A stretch of 64,000 nt of DNA from Aliiglaciecola sp. LCG003 (GTDB lineage Bacteria; Pseudomonadota; Gammaproteobacteria; Enterobacterales; Alteromonadaceae): the NCBI RefSeq assembly GCF_030316135.1, contig NZ_CP128185.1, positions 1,426,001-1,490,000 on the forward strand. The letters run 5' to 3'. Position 1 is the stretch's first letter, and every line of letters begins with the position of its first letter. The position numbers and the translations under genes were made by a program. Under the pieces are notes generated by a model that worked only from the letters and a program-made list of their open reading frames with translations, made no database searches and was not told the origin of the DNA. Positions 1-8,218 of this stretch are shown here, in pieces.

Positions 1-80
1 TCGTAGTCGATGGTGGGCTGGGGCTGCGTGATGGTTGGCATCAACTCAATTATCTTGCGAATAATAGAAAGGGTGACTAA
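1..80 (+). CDS. 3' end of an unidentified protein (partial)
   Basis: An open frame entering from the left edge (codons begin at base 3) runs for 25 codons and stops with TAA at 78-80. The visible tail ends in GLRDGWHQLNYLANNRKGD. Its stop shares one base with the ATG of the following SDR gene (TAATG), a typical translational coupling, so the two are probably one operon. I do not recognise the family from this tail. Given the neighbours it may be another sugar-metabolism enzyme, but that is only inference. Confidence 0.6.
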   Translation, partial: VVDGGLGLRDGWHQLNYLANNRKGD

Positions 81-877
81 TGTTAGCAGCACAAAAATGG
101 GCACTAATAACGGGGGCAAGTGAAGGGATAGGAAAGCAATGCGCAATCGCTTTGGCCTCAAGCGGTTTTTCACTGCTGTTGGTCGCCCGGCGTCAAGACA
201 AACTTGAGCGTTTAGCAAAAAATATTATTGATGAATATTCAGTAGAGTGTGAATTTCTGAGTTGCGATCTCACTGAGGTAGCTAGTATCGATCGAATATA
301 TGATTGGCTTAATCATTCTCAACGGTCAATCCAAGTCCTGCTGAATAATGCTGGTGGGGCTAAAAAAAATGCGCCCTTACACAAATTAGACAGAGACGAT
401 TGGCAGCATGCATTTGTACTCAACCTTTTTTCAATTGTTGATTTGACTAACAAGATACTGCCGCTAATTGATAAGCAAGGGAGAGGGCGGATTATTAATA
501 TCTCCAGTATTAATGCGAACTCTCCGGGATTTTTCAACCCGCATTATTCAGCTGCAAAAGCGGCGCTAAATAACTTTAGCAAACATTTATCTAAACAGCT
601 TGCTAGTAGTCAGGTGACAGTTAATACCGTATCGCCTGGCATAATAGAAACTGAAGGCTGGCATGGACATATGCAAAAAGTGGCGTTGGATGTCAATTTG
701 CCCGTAAAGCATGTAGTTGATGAAGCAAAAACCAACGCCAGTAAAAGGATTCCATTGGGACGTATGGGGACTGTCAACGATGTGGCATCCCTAGTTAACT
801 TTTTGGCAAGTGAATCAGCTGGTTATATTACAGGTTCAGACTTCACAGTTGATGGTGGCAAAAGGCATGAAATGTAA
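80..877 (+). CDS. SDR-family NAD(P)-dependent oxidoreductase (FabG-like)
   Basis: A 265-residue classical short-chain dehydrogenase/reductase, the usual length for the family. The N-terminal Rossmann motif TGASEGIG binds the dinucleotide. The NNAG motif, a serine in NISSIN and the YSAAK pair (Tyr and Lys of the catalytic triad) are all present, and the C-terminal SPG and GSDFTVDGG segments are typical. It should reduce a keto group or oxidise an alcohol in the cytoplasm; the substrate cannot be read from sequence. It is coupled by a one-base overlap to the gene entering from the left and converges with the nucleotidyltransferase. A sugar or acyl substrate is possible; FabG itself is normally in a fatty-acid cluster, so a specialised role is more likely here. 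Confidence 0.85.
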   Translation: MLAAQKWALITGASEGIGKQCAIALASSGFSLLLVARRQDKLERLAKNIIDEYSVECEFLSCDLTEVASIDRIYDWLNHSQRSIQVLLNNAGGAKKNAPLHKLDRDDWQHAFVLNLFSIVDLTNKILPLIDKQGRGRIINISSINANSPGFFNPHYSAAKAALNNFSKHLSKQLASSQVTVNTVSPGIIETEGWHGHMQKVALDVNLPVKHVVDEAKTNASKRIPLGRMGTVNDVASLVNFLASESAGYITGSDFTVDGGKRHEM

Positions 878-934
878 GGTGCGTAAGTTGATATCCACTT
901 CAATAGGTGATTGAGAAGGATTGGCAATCCGATA

Positions 935-1648
935 TCAATTTTTATTCAATACTCTTTTAATTTCTTGCTGGGCGAGTGTATAACTCGAAGGCGTACCTAT
1001 GTCACGGTGATAGGTCTGATTGACCCATCCAAAAATTTTTTCAAAATAGCTGGGCAATAATTCAGTGCTGATATCAGTGATCGCGCTACATTTAAGTGTT
1101 TCTATTACCTGTTTAGAAAAAATATAGACAGCACCATTAGCCAGATTCCCAGGTGGATTAGCGACTTTTTCATGCATGTTGGTTACTACGCCATGGGCAT
1201 CTACTTCGACGATGCCGCATGACTGGGGTGTATCTGTGGCAAATAACATCATAGTGATTTCACATTCCTTCGGTCGATTTCTATGAGCAGCAATAAAATC
1301 GTCCATATCAAAGACCGATAAATTATCAGCATGGATCACCATCACGTCGTCTTCAGTTAGTTGTGAAACATTGCGTATAAGAGTGCCAGCAGTGCCTAAA
1401 AGATTGTCTTCGTGCCAACAATATAGGTTATCGAGATGGTTCCAATTCCTCACGATATGTCGCACTACTTTGTCTGCTAAGTAGTGCAGGTTAAGGTAAA
1501 TTTGATTGACTGATTCGGCCGGAGCCAGCGCGTTAAGCCAAAAGTCGAGTAGCGGCACACCATTAATCGGGACTAGACATTTGGGGATGGTATTGGTAAT
1601 CGGACGCAAACGAGTCCCCTCGCCAGCGGCTAATAATACTACTTTCAT
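935..1648 (-). CDS. Sugar-1-phosphate nucleotidyltransferase
   Basis: A 237-residue protein with the NTP_transferase signature near the start (GEGTRLRPITNTIPKCLVPI), where the G-x-G-T-R-L and Lys contact the nucleotide. Further residues (ADNLSVFD, NGAVYIFS) fit the fold of mannose-1-phosphate guanylyltransferase, glucose-1-phosphate thymidylyltransferase and HddC-type enzymes. There is no left-handed beta-helix domain, so it is a single-domain transferase. It is the last gene of a three-gene leftward operon: its ATG overlaps the stop of the kinase fusion by four bases. With that fusion it probably makes an activated sugar for a surface glycan or protein glycosylation; which nucleotide and sugar are used is unknown. 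Confidence 0.85.
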   Translation of the reverse strand: MKVVLLAAGEGTRLRPITNTIPKCLVPINGVPLLDFWLNALAPAESVNQIYLNLHYLADKVVRHIVRNWNHLDNLYCWHEDNLLGTAGTLIRNVSQLTEDDVMVIHADNLSVFDMDDFIAAHRNRPKECEITMMLFATDTPQSCGIVEVDAHGVVTNMHEKVANPPGNLANGAVYIFSKQVIETLKCSAITDISTELLPSYFEKIFGWVNQTYHRDIGTPSSYTLAQQEIKRVLNKN

Positions 1649-3129
1649 CCTAGCAAATTACTCATTTTTTCAAAAATTGCGGGCTTGGTAATTGGAATGT
1701 TACCGCGCACGTTTACCTGTATGGAGGAGCTCACACTGCCTACAAATGCTGCTTGCCAAATACTCGCTCCTGATGCGAGCATTAAAGCTGTAGTGACGAA
1801 CATAGCGTCTCCTGCTCCGGCGGTATCAATAGCGCTGTCGGCTAAAGCAGGAAGATTATCGGTATCTAGTATTCCTTGGGAATTCAAATGACGAATTAAT
1901 ATCCCTTCTGCACCTAATGTAACAATCACATTTTGTGCGCTGAGCTTTTCGGCTAAATCTTTTGATACTTGAATTAAGCCATTTGAATCATCTTGAGTGG
2001 TTTGTCTGGCTTCCACTTCTGTGGGAGTGGTTAACAATAGATCACTGAATTTGGCTAAATCCCCTACCTGTGATGAGGTTTGACTATCAGCAACCATCGG
2101 AATCTTATGCTCTTTGCATATTTGACTGATTTTCTTGACGAGTTTAGGGCATAACAGGCCCATATTGAAATCGGCAAATATAACGAGATCGAATTGGGCC
2201 ACCCGACGGCTAAATTTTTCGACAAATTTGGTGATAAGTGGAGCATCAATATCATGTCGGCGGTAGCTATTGACCCGTAATAAGGTTTTATCTTTGGCAC
2301 GATAGCGCAATTTATGGGTTGTAGGACGCGATGTATCTTGTTCAATTATAGCGTTAATACCGTATTCATCTAATTTGCTGCGGGCGAAATCCGCATGTTT
2401 ATCTTTGCCGGTCAAACTGAAGAATGTTACATCAGCGCCTAAACTAGATGCATGTCCGGCTACAATTCCTGCTCCACCCAAGTACTGAAAAGATTCCAGT
2501 GGGCTGACCGCAATAGTCGGATCTTCTTGCGACATTCCTATAGCGAGACACTCTTGGTACTCATCAACGATAATGTCACCTAACACGGCAATTTTTAGTT
2601 GGCTAAAAGAGTCAATGAATCGGCTGAGAGTATCTCGATTTAAGTCGTAACGTTCATGGAATTTCTGTAACTTTTGCGATAATTTACTGTTTTCGGAAAT
2701 TTGTTGCTGGAGCAATTCTCGGCTAGAAAACAACTTTTCCCCAGAGCTAAAAATAAGCTTGCCACCATAGGCTTCAACAATATCTTTTTCTGGATTATCT
2801 GAATCAGCAAACTCTTTTCCTTTCACTAACACATCAGGTTGCAATTGTGCAATTACATCCAGTCTATCGCCATTGACGACTATTACTTCATCAACAAAAT
2901 TTAACGCCTGCAGGGCTAGGCTGCGCTCGTCATTTTCAAAATAGGCACTTATAGAGTCATGTTTATCATACAACCCTACTACTAGAACTTCAGCTTGTTC
3001 TGCAGCGAACAGCAAAAAGCGCAAGTGACCTGGGTGAATGATATTAAAATTACCCGATACAAAGCTAATGCGCTTGCCTTGTTCTTTCAGGAATTTTATA
3101 CGAGCAATAGATGCAAGCTTTTGATTCAT
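1645..3129 (-). CDS. Cytidylyltransferase-PfkB sugar kinase fusion (inverted HldE-like order)
   Basis: A 494-residue two-domain protein. Residues about 15-140 are a cytidylyltransferase-like domain with the HPGH nucleotide-binding motif (SGNFNIIHPGHLRFL) resembling RfaE domain II. Residues about 170-490 are a PfkB/ribokinase-type kinase, with the GGAGIVAGHASSLGADVTF segment and the catalytic-Asp motif DTAGAGDAMF near the C-terminus. E. coli HldE has the kinase first and the transferase second, so the order here is reversed. It should phosphorylate a sugar and attach a nucleotide, as in ADP-heptose or a related sugar nucleotide. It overlaps both neighbours by four bases, so the three genes are tightly co-translated. 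It is unlikely to be the housekeeping LPS HldE, because of the order and context. Confidence 0.82.
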   Translation of the reverse strand: MNQKLASIARIKFLKEQGKRISFVSGNFNIIHPGHLRFLLFAAEQAEVLVVGLYDKHDSISAYFENDERSLALQALNFVDEVIVVNGDRLDVIAQLQPDVLVKGKEFADSDNPEKDIVEAYGGKLIFSSGEKLFSSRELLQQQISENSKLSQKLQKFHERYDLNRDTLSRFIDSFSQLKIAVLGDIIVDEYQECLAIGMSQEDPTIAVSPLESFQYLGGAGIVAGHASSLGADVTFFSLTGKDKHADFARSKLDEYGINAIIEQDTSRPTTHKLRYRAKDKTLLRVNSYRRHDIDAPLITKFVEKFSRRVAQFDLVIFADFNMGLLCPKLVKKISQICKEHKIPMVADSQTSSQVGDLAKFSDLLLTTPTEVEARQTTQDDSNGLIQVSKDLAEKLSAQNVIVTLGAEGILIRHLNSQGILDTDNLPALADSAIDTAGAGDAMFVTTALMLASGASIWQAAFVGSVSSSIQVNVRGNIPITKPAIFEKMSNLLG

Positions 3130-4172
3130 AGGGTTGACTCCATTGCAACAATCGCTCTAAGGACCTTCTGAGCCGTTAAATCAGCCATAGCCTGATTAAT
3201 GTCTTGTAAGTGATAAGTATTAGAAACTAATTCTTTCAGTGAATCATGATTACGCTGCTGTGCTACTTGTTGAACGAATATTTCAGGATCGGTTTGCCCG
3301 CCCCAAGAGCCTTCTATTTTTTTGCCGCATATTAAATCATAGGGATCTAAACATATTTTATCGCCATGTTTTGGGTGTGAAGCAAAGATACATTTGCCAG
3401 TGTTTTTATTTATCACAGAAAAAGCTTGTTCTATTGTGCTGCACGTTCCAGCGGCTTCAATAATGAAATCAAGCAACTTCCCGGAAGTCTGCTCAGCGAT
3501 TATTCGACTAGCATCTTGTGCCATAGGATTGATGCAAACATGGGCCCCTAACTTTCTAGCGAGCTTAAGTTTGTCTTCATTTGTATCGATGGCTACGACA
3601 AGTTTTGCTTGACAATTAACCGCTGCAATCAATGCAGACATGCCTATACCACCCAATCCAAAGACACCAATACTATGCTCAGGTTGGCAATTAATTTGAT
3701 TGTTAACCATGCCCATGCCAGTCGGTAATGCACAGCCAAGCAGAACGCCTTCTCGCAAACTAATATTGTCTGGAAGTAGGTAACAGCGATTTTCAGAAAC
3801 CACACTCAACTGACTAAATGTGGTCACTGCACCAGCATTAATTTTCCCTATTGGTGATTGATAGACAGTACCTCCGGCGTCGATGCCTGTTCCCTTCAGC
3901 CAGCCTAAGATAACTTTATCACCGGCTTTAATCTTAGTCGTTTCTGGGCCAACATCTAAGACTTCAGCAGTGGCTTCATGACCTAGCATATGAGGTAAGT
4001 ATCGATCTTGACCTCGGGCTCCTGAAGCTTCCATTAGCTGGCTATGACATACACCTGAATAGATGATTTTAACTAAAACCTGTCCTACTTTTAAAACAGG
4101 GACTTGGATCGCATCTATTAACTCGAGTGGATTACCGATTTTAGTCAGAACAGCGGCTGAAAATTTCATCAT
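3126..4172 (-). CDS. Zinc-dependent medium-chain alcohol dehydrogenase
   Basis: A 348-residue MDR-family dehydrogenase. The catalytic zinc ligands are visible: Cys in GVCHSQL, His-Glu in GHEATAEV and Cys in GCALPTGMG. The cofactor-binding motif GLGGIG starts the Rossmann domain, followed by an acidic residue (IDTNEDK) suggesting NAD preference. The four-cysteine structural zinc lobe normally found after DKVI is missing: the segment GWLKGTGIDAGGTVYQSPIG has no cysteine. It is first in the leftward operon and overlaps the kinase fusion by four bases, so it likely oxidises or reduces an intermediate of the same sugar pathway. The substrate is not known. Two adjacent ATG codons are possible starts; the first is used. 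Confidence 0.82.
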   Translation of the reverse strand: MMKFSAAVLTKIGNPLELIDAIQVPVLKVGQVLVKIIYSGVCHSQLMEASGARGQDRYLPHMLGHEATAEVLDVGPETTKIKAGDKVILGWLKGTGIDAGGTVYQSPIGKINAGAVTTFSQLSVVSENRCYLLPDNISLREGVLLGCALPTGMGMVNNQINCQPEHSIGVFGLGGIGMSALIAAVNCQAKLVVAIDTNEDKLKLARKLGAHVCINPMAQDASRIIAEQTSGKLLDFIIEAAGTCSTIEQAFSVINKNTGKCIFASHPKHGDKICLDPYDLICGKKIEGSWGGQTDPEIFVQQVAQQRNHDSLKELVSNTYHLQDINQAMADLTAQKVLRAIVAMESTL

Positions 4173-4352
4173 TACTCACATAGATTAAGGTCACATAACA
4201 CCATACTAAATATTATCGACAAAATCATCTGAAGCTTAAGTGATTAACCCTTTGATTGGTTGTTTGAAAGTTATATAGTTGGTTAAGTTGATAGGGTATT
4301 CTAGCGAATTAACCTATCAAGAAATCCAATTACCCATTGCTGTACTACTGGA

Positions 4353-4400
4353 TGGTATTTAAGCTATGTATTTGAATGGTACTTAAAGTATGTATTTGTA
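4353..4400 (+). repeat. Tandem direct repeat, two 24-bp units
   Basis: Two abutting units at 4353-4376 and 4377-4400 match at 20 of 24 positions; each begins TGGTA(T/C)TTAA and ends TATGTATTTG plus two bases. They lie 78-125 bases before the flagellin start, upstream of the likely promoter. Each unit begins with TGG, but the GC expected for a sigma-54 promoter is not at the right distance. A regulator binding region is possible. The rest of the 305-base gap 4173-4477 holds only AT-rich sequence and no gene. Confidence 0.75.
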
Positions 4401-4443
4401 TACATAGGTGTTGTTAGCTGTGCTTACTTTTTAAGCTAAGTTT

Positions 4444-4452
4444 TGCTATACT
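4444..4452 (+). promoter_or_regulatory. Candidate extended -10 promoter of the flagellin gene
   Basis: TGCTATACT is an extended -10 element (TG, one base, then TATACT, 5 of 6 to consensus) placed 26 bases before the ATG at 4478. I find no good -35 box 17 bases upstream. No sigma-28 (GCCGATAA) or sigma-54 element is seen here. The ribosome binding site AGGGGA is at 4467-4472. Confidence 0.45.
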
Positions 4453-4477
4453 TTTAGTTACTTAACAGGGGAAATAT

Positions 4478-5278
4478 ATGATTAACCTTGATACCAGCAA
4501 CAATAGTTCGCTGTTACAGCAAGTTCAAAAGAAGCAGGATAGTCTGCTAGAGAAGCTAGCTTCTGGCAAGCGCGTAAATTCGGCTGCCGATGATTCCTCT
4601 GCGCAGCAAATTATTGATCGATTGACCTCTCAAGTCGAAGGTAACCGACAGGCCATATCCAATGCCTATGACGGTGTGTCCTTGACACAAGTCGCTGAAG
4701 GCGGGCTTTCTGGGATAAATAATGATGTAAACCGTATCCGCGAACTGTCGGTACAAGCGGGCAACGGTATTCTAACGTCTGCAGACAGACGTGCACTGCA
4801 ATCTGAAATATCTCAATTGCAAGAAAATATCGGCCAAACTATCGAGCAAACCAATTTTGCTGGTCAGCCTTTATTGAGTCAACAAGGTAGCATCGATTTT
4901 CAAGTTGGTGCCAATCCAGGACAACAAATAGGGGTTAATACCCAAGACCTCGCAGCCCAGTTAGAAGGTGTGCTGAACCTTGATGTATCTACCACCCAAG
5001 GCGCTGAAGAAGCCCTTGAAATTGCCGACAACGCGCAGCAACTAGTCGGTGAGACTCGTGCTGAGCTAGGCGCGACACAAAATCAATTTGAAAGTGCCGC
5101 TCGAAACTTAAGTCAGGCAGACACCAATTTGTCTGCAGCCCGTAGTCGTTTGCAAGACACTGATTTTGCCCAGGCGACTAGTGATAGTATCGCTACAGGT
5201 ATTCAAGGTCAGGCTGCATTAACTGTTCAAGCTCAAGCAAATCAGCAACAAGGTCAAGTTCTTTCCCTACTGAGTTAA
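4478..5278 (+). CDS. Short, divergent flagellin
   Basis: A 266-residue flagellin made only of the conserved filament-core ends: the N-terminal coiled region (about 1-135, with SLLEKLASGKRVNSAADD and GISLT-like VSLTQVAEGGL) and the C-terminal region (about 185-266, with LSQADTNLSAARSRLQDTDF). There is almost no variable D2/D3 surface domain. The N-terminus (MINLDTSNNSSLLQQ) lacks the common MAxxVNTN start, and the C-terminus ends GQVLSLLS. RBS AGGGGA precedes the ATG by five bases. It stands alone: flaG, fliD and fliS, which normally separate flagellins from flrA in Vibrio and Shewanella clusters, are absent. It could be a minor filament subunit or a flagellin-like protein; export through the flagellar secretion system is expected. 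Confidence 0.85.
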   Translation: MINLDTSNNSSLLQQVQKKQDSLLEKLASGKRVNSAADDSSAQQIIDRLTSQVEGNRQAISNAYDGVSLTQVAEGGLSGINNDVNRIRELSVQAGNGILTSADRRALQSEISQLQENIGQTIEQTNFAGQPLLSQQGSIDFQVGANPGQQIGVNTQDLAAQLEGVLNLDVSTTQGAEEALEIADNAQQLVGETRAELGATQNQFESAARNLSQADTNLSAARSRLQDTDFAQATSDSIATGIQGQAALTVQAQANQQQGQVLSLLS

Positions 5279-5300
5279 CAAATTTTTCGTCGGCTTCGCA

Positions 5301-5330
5301 AATAAAAGCAGCTTCGGTTGCTTTTATTTT
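5301..5330 (+). terminator. Rho-independent terminator after the flagellin gene
   Basis: A 12-base stem (AATAAAAGCAGC pairing with GTTGCTTTTATT, one G-T pair) closes a TTCG tetraloop and runs into a T-rich stretch. It lies 23 bases after the flagellin stop and separates this gene from flrA. Confidence 0.85.
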
Positions 5331-5444
5331 GTGCAGTTGACTGATATTTATCGCTAAAGCCTATGATTGTTTGTTGCTATCCGGCAACGAATGTTTAAAA
5401 TCAGTGTGTGTATAAAATAAATAATAAATAATCTTGGGGAAAAG

Positions 5445-6908
5445 ATGAGCACAATTCTGATTATCAGCGAGCAGACCACGCGCGCGTATAATCTCAAGAC
5501 AATCTTGTCTTTTCTAGGTGAACAGTGCACTGCTGTTGGCTTTTCTCAAGCACTCACTGCATTAAAGGCGCAAGCCAGCTATGATGCGGTGATCATCGAT
5601 ATTGAGTCCTCCGAGTTGGCTGATGATGTGGTTAGTAAGTTTCCCGCTCAGCCTTTTATTGCAATCGGTAATTCAGATACAACCTTGGAGTTTCGCAGTA
5701 ATATTGTCGGACAATTAGCTGAGCCTGTGGTGTATCCAGTGATGACCCAGATGCTTCATCGTTGTCAAGAATATGTCCGAAAACGCCCTTCCAATCATAA
5801 TGTCTCAAGTAAAACTAAGCTTTTTCGTAGTTTAGTCGGAAAAAGTGATGAAATTCAGAATGTTAGGCATTTGATAGAACAAGTTTCTAGTTCAGATGCA
5901 AACGTTTTGGTGTTAGGCGAGTCCGGCACAGGTAAAGAAGTGATAGCGCGCAACCTGCACTTCTTGTCTGAGCGTCGTGACGGCCCGTTTATTCCGGTTA
6001 ATTGTGGGGCTATCCCAGCAGAATTATTGGAAAGTGAGCTTTTTGGCCATGAGAAAGGCGCCTTCACCGGTGCGATTAATTCTCGTAAAGGCCGCTTCGA
6101 ATTAGCTGAGAATGGCACGCTGTTTTTAGACGAAATCGGTGATATGCCCCTGCAAATGCAAGTTAAAATGCTGCGGGTGTTACAAGAAAGATTATATGAG
6201 CGAGTGGGCGGTACTAAGCCGATTAAGTGTAATGTGAGAATTGTGGCTGCGACTCATCGTGAATTAGAAGTGATGATTACGGAAGGGTCTTTTCGAGAAG
6301 ACTTGTATTATCGCCTGAATGTTTTTCCTATTGAGAGTCCGGCGCTTAGAGAGCGCAAAGAAGACATTCCGCTGTTGTTACAAGAATTAGTCTCACGCTT
6401 TGAACGCGAAAGTGATATAACAATTCGATTTACTGAAAATGCGATTAATTCTTTGGTAGAACATCAGTGGCCTGGCAATGTTCGCGAATTGTCCAATTTA
6501 GTCGAACGTTTGCTGATCCTGTTTCCAAACCAAGTAGTAGACGTTAAAGATTTACCGCATAAATATCAATATACCAACGGCGATAACTTTGAACCAGATT
6601 ATCCTGAAGAGCTGCTCGAACGGGAAGCCCTTATCGCTATGTTTGCCGATGCTTCGAACGAAGAGTCGGAAGCAACTGACAGCGGCGCAGATCCAGCCAA
6701 TTTTATGCCTAGCGAATTTACCTTGAACTCAGAGCTTCCATCCGATGGGATCAATTTAAAAGAGTATCTGTCGGATCTAGAAATCAACCTGATTAATCAA
6801 GCATTGGATCAACAAGATGGTGTAGTCGCCAGAGCAGCTGAAGCCCTTGGGATGCGACGTACCACCTTGGTTGAAAAAATGCGTAAATACAATATTACCC
6901 GAGACTAA
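5445..6908 (+). CDS. flrA: Sigma-54-dependent flagellar master activator FlrA (FleQ family)
   Basis: A 487-residue enhancer-binding protein, matching FlrA/FleQ in length. Residues 1-120 form the FleQ-type N-terminal domain. The AAA+ domain (about 130-370) has Walker A GESGTGKE near 157, GAFTGA near 204 (the loop that contacts RpoN) and Walker B with [11 protein letters not shown] Fis-type helix-turn-helix closes the protein ([19 protein letters not shown]). It activates the class II flagellar genes together with RpoN and is itself expected to use sigma-70; a weak TTGACT...TATGAT pair (spacer 19) lies at 5337-5367. RBS GGGGA is just before the ATG. The next gene set, flrBC, carries a sigma-54 promoter, as expected for its target. 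Confidence 0.95.
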   Translation: MSTILIISEQTTRAYNLKTILSFLGEQCTAVGFSQALTALKAQASYDAVIIDIESSELADDVVSKFPAQPFIAIGNSDTTLEFRSNIVGQLAEPVVYPVMTQMLHRCQEYVRKRPSNHNVSSKTKLFRSLVGKSDEIQNVRHLIEQVSSSDANVLVLGESGTGKEVIARNLHFLSERRDGPFIPVNCGAIPAELLESELFGHEKGAFTGAINSRKGRFELAENGTLFLDEIGDMPLQMQVKMLRVLQERLYERVGGTKPIKCNVRIVAATHRELEVMITEGSFREDLYYRLNVFPIESPALRERKEDIPLLLQELVSRFERESDITIRFTENAINSLVEHQWPGNVRELSNLVERLLILFPNQVVDVKDLPHKYQYTNGDNFEPDYPEELLEREALIAMFADASNEESEATDSGADPANFMPSEFTLNSELPSDGINLKEYLSDLEINLINQALDQQDGVVARAAEALGMRRTTLVEKMRKYNITRD

Positions 6909-6988
6909 AACGCCTCGCCGTCATTTTGTTGACGGCACTATTTGCCATTACCATCCCGTTAACGTATTGATTTTTAATATAAAATACT

Positions 6989-7003
6989 TGGCATGCGATA
7001 TGC
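6989..7003 (+). promoter_or_regulatory. Sigma-54 promoter of flrBC
   Basis: TGGCAT, five bases, ATGC: the -24 GG (6990-6991) and -12 GC (7002-7003) have the exact 12-base offset required for RpoN. It starts 63 bases before the flrB ATG and directly follows flrA, whose product would be the activator. The -12 half is ATGC rather than TTGC. Confidence 0.7.
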
Positions 7004-7051
7004 TATTCCCTCACTAGATTGATTTTTAGTATTTTTTGACGTGAGGAAAGT

Positions 7052-8218
7052 ATGGCGCTTGGTAATGCATTACGTGAGTCATTTAACAATATCCTTGTTA
7101 GCGCTGATTTTAGCAGCGTAGAGGCCACAGATACCCGCGGATCCGATACTAAAAATGTATCTTTGCGAGAGTTTGAACAATTGCAAACTCAGGCAACCCG
7201 CTTAGAGCATTTGTTGCAAGTGATGCCAGCCGGTGTGGTAGTGGTGAATGGACGAGGTATTGTCAAACAAGCCAACGCCGTTGCCAAAGATTTACTCGGT
7301 GAGCCACTGGAAGGTCAGAAATGGCGAATGATCATCAGTCGTTCCTTTAAGCCGCAGGCGGATGATGGTCATGAAGTGTCTTTGCACGATGGCCGGAAAG
7401 TAAAGCTTTCCATTACGCCTTTAACACAAGAGCCTGGCCAATTAATTGTGCTAACGGATCTTACCGAAACACGACAATTGCAGCAACGAATCGGACATAT
7501 GCAGCGTTTATCTTCTTTGGGTAAAACCGTCGCATCTATTGTCCACCAAATTCGAACGCCTTTATCGGCAGCATTGTTATATGCGTCCAATTTAGCTAGT
7601 AATAAGTTAACCGACGCCGCCAGAACACGCTTCAGTGAAAAGTTGATCCTAAGACTAAAAGATTTGGAGTCACAGGTTAATGACATGCTGTTGTTTGCTA
7701 AAAGCGGCGAACAACAAGTGGTGCAGAGTTTAGACATTGACACTTTGTTTAACGACGTATATCAAGCATCAGAAAACATGTTAAGCCAATCCAATGCAAC
7801 GTTAAGCATAAAAACCTCACAAAATTCTGGCCGCATATTAGGCAATAAACCGGCCTTGGTCGGGGCAATACAGAATTTAATCCATAACGGAATACAAGTG
7901 CAAAAAGACGCACCACATATTCAATTACGTGCCTACAGTGAAGCTCAGTCAGTATTTATCGAAGTGGTGGATCATGGTCCAGGCGTCGAACCCGACAATA
8001 TGCCGCATATTTTCGAACCCTTTTTCACCTCAAAAAGTCATGGTACTGGGCTGGGACTTGCGGTGGTTGCGACCGTTGCTAAATCACATGGCGGCACTGT
8101 CAGTGTTCACAACTGTGCTAGCAAAGGGGCGTGCTTCACCATGCAACTGCCGATGCATATAGACAATCAGGCTGTTCAAGCCCAATCCTCAATACAATCT
8201 TTAGGAGAGCAATTGTGA
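7052..8218 (+). CDS. flrB: Flagellar sensor histidine kinase FlrB
   Basis: A 388-residue soluble kinase with no membrane segment. It has a PAS-like region (about 45-150), a HisKA domain with the phospho-accepting His165 in VHQIRTPLSAALLYASNL, and a HATPase domain (about 265-375) with the G boxes VDHGPGVEP and HGTGLGLAV. RBS GAGGAAAG lies just before the ATG. It is the cognate kinase of FlrC in the polar-flagellum cascade; in Vibrio this pair turns on class III genes. Its stop overlaps the GTG of flrC by three bases, indicating coupled translation. Confidence 0.93.
   Translation: MALGNALRESFNNILVSADFSSVEATDTRGSDTKNVSLREFEQLQTQATRLEHLLQVMPAGVVVVNGRGIVKQANAVAKDLLGEPLEGQKWRMIISRSFKPQADDGHEVSLHDGRKVKLSITPLTQEPGQLIVLTDLTETRQLQQRIGHMQRLSSLGKTVASIVHQIRTPLSAALLYASNLASNKLTDAARTRFSEKLILRLKDLESQVNDMLLFAKSGEQQVVQSLDIDTLFNDVYQASENMLSQSNATLSIKTSQNSGRILGNKPALVGAIQNLIHNGIQVQKDAPHIQLRAYSEAQSVFIEVVDHGPGVEPDNMPHIFEPFFTSKSHGTGLGLAVVATVAKSHGGTVSVHNCASKGACFTMQLPMHIDNQAVQAQSSIQSLGEQL

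Noticed and set aside
918-930. Small palindrome between the SDR and the nucleotidyltransferase genes
   Set aside because: GGATTG-G-CAATCC has too small a loop and no adjacent T run for a convincing terminator.
8131-8214. N-terminal extension of FlrC
   Set aside because: The added 28 residues lie wholly within flrB, have no RBS and precede the conserved receiver-domain start at the GTG at 8215.
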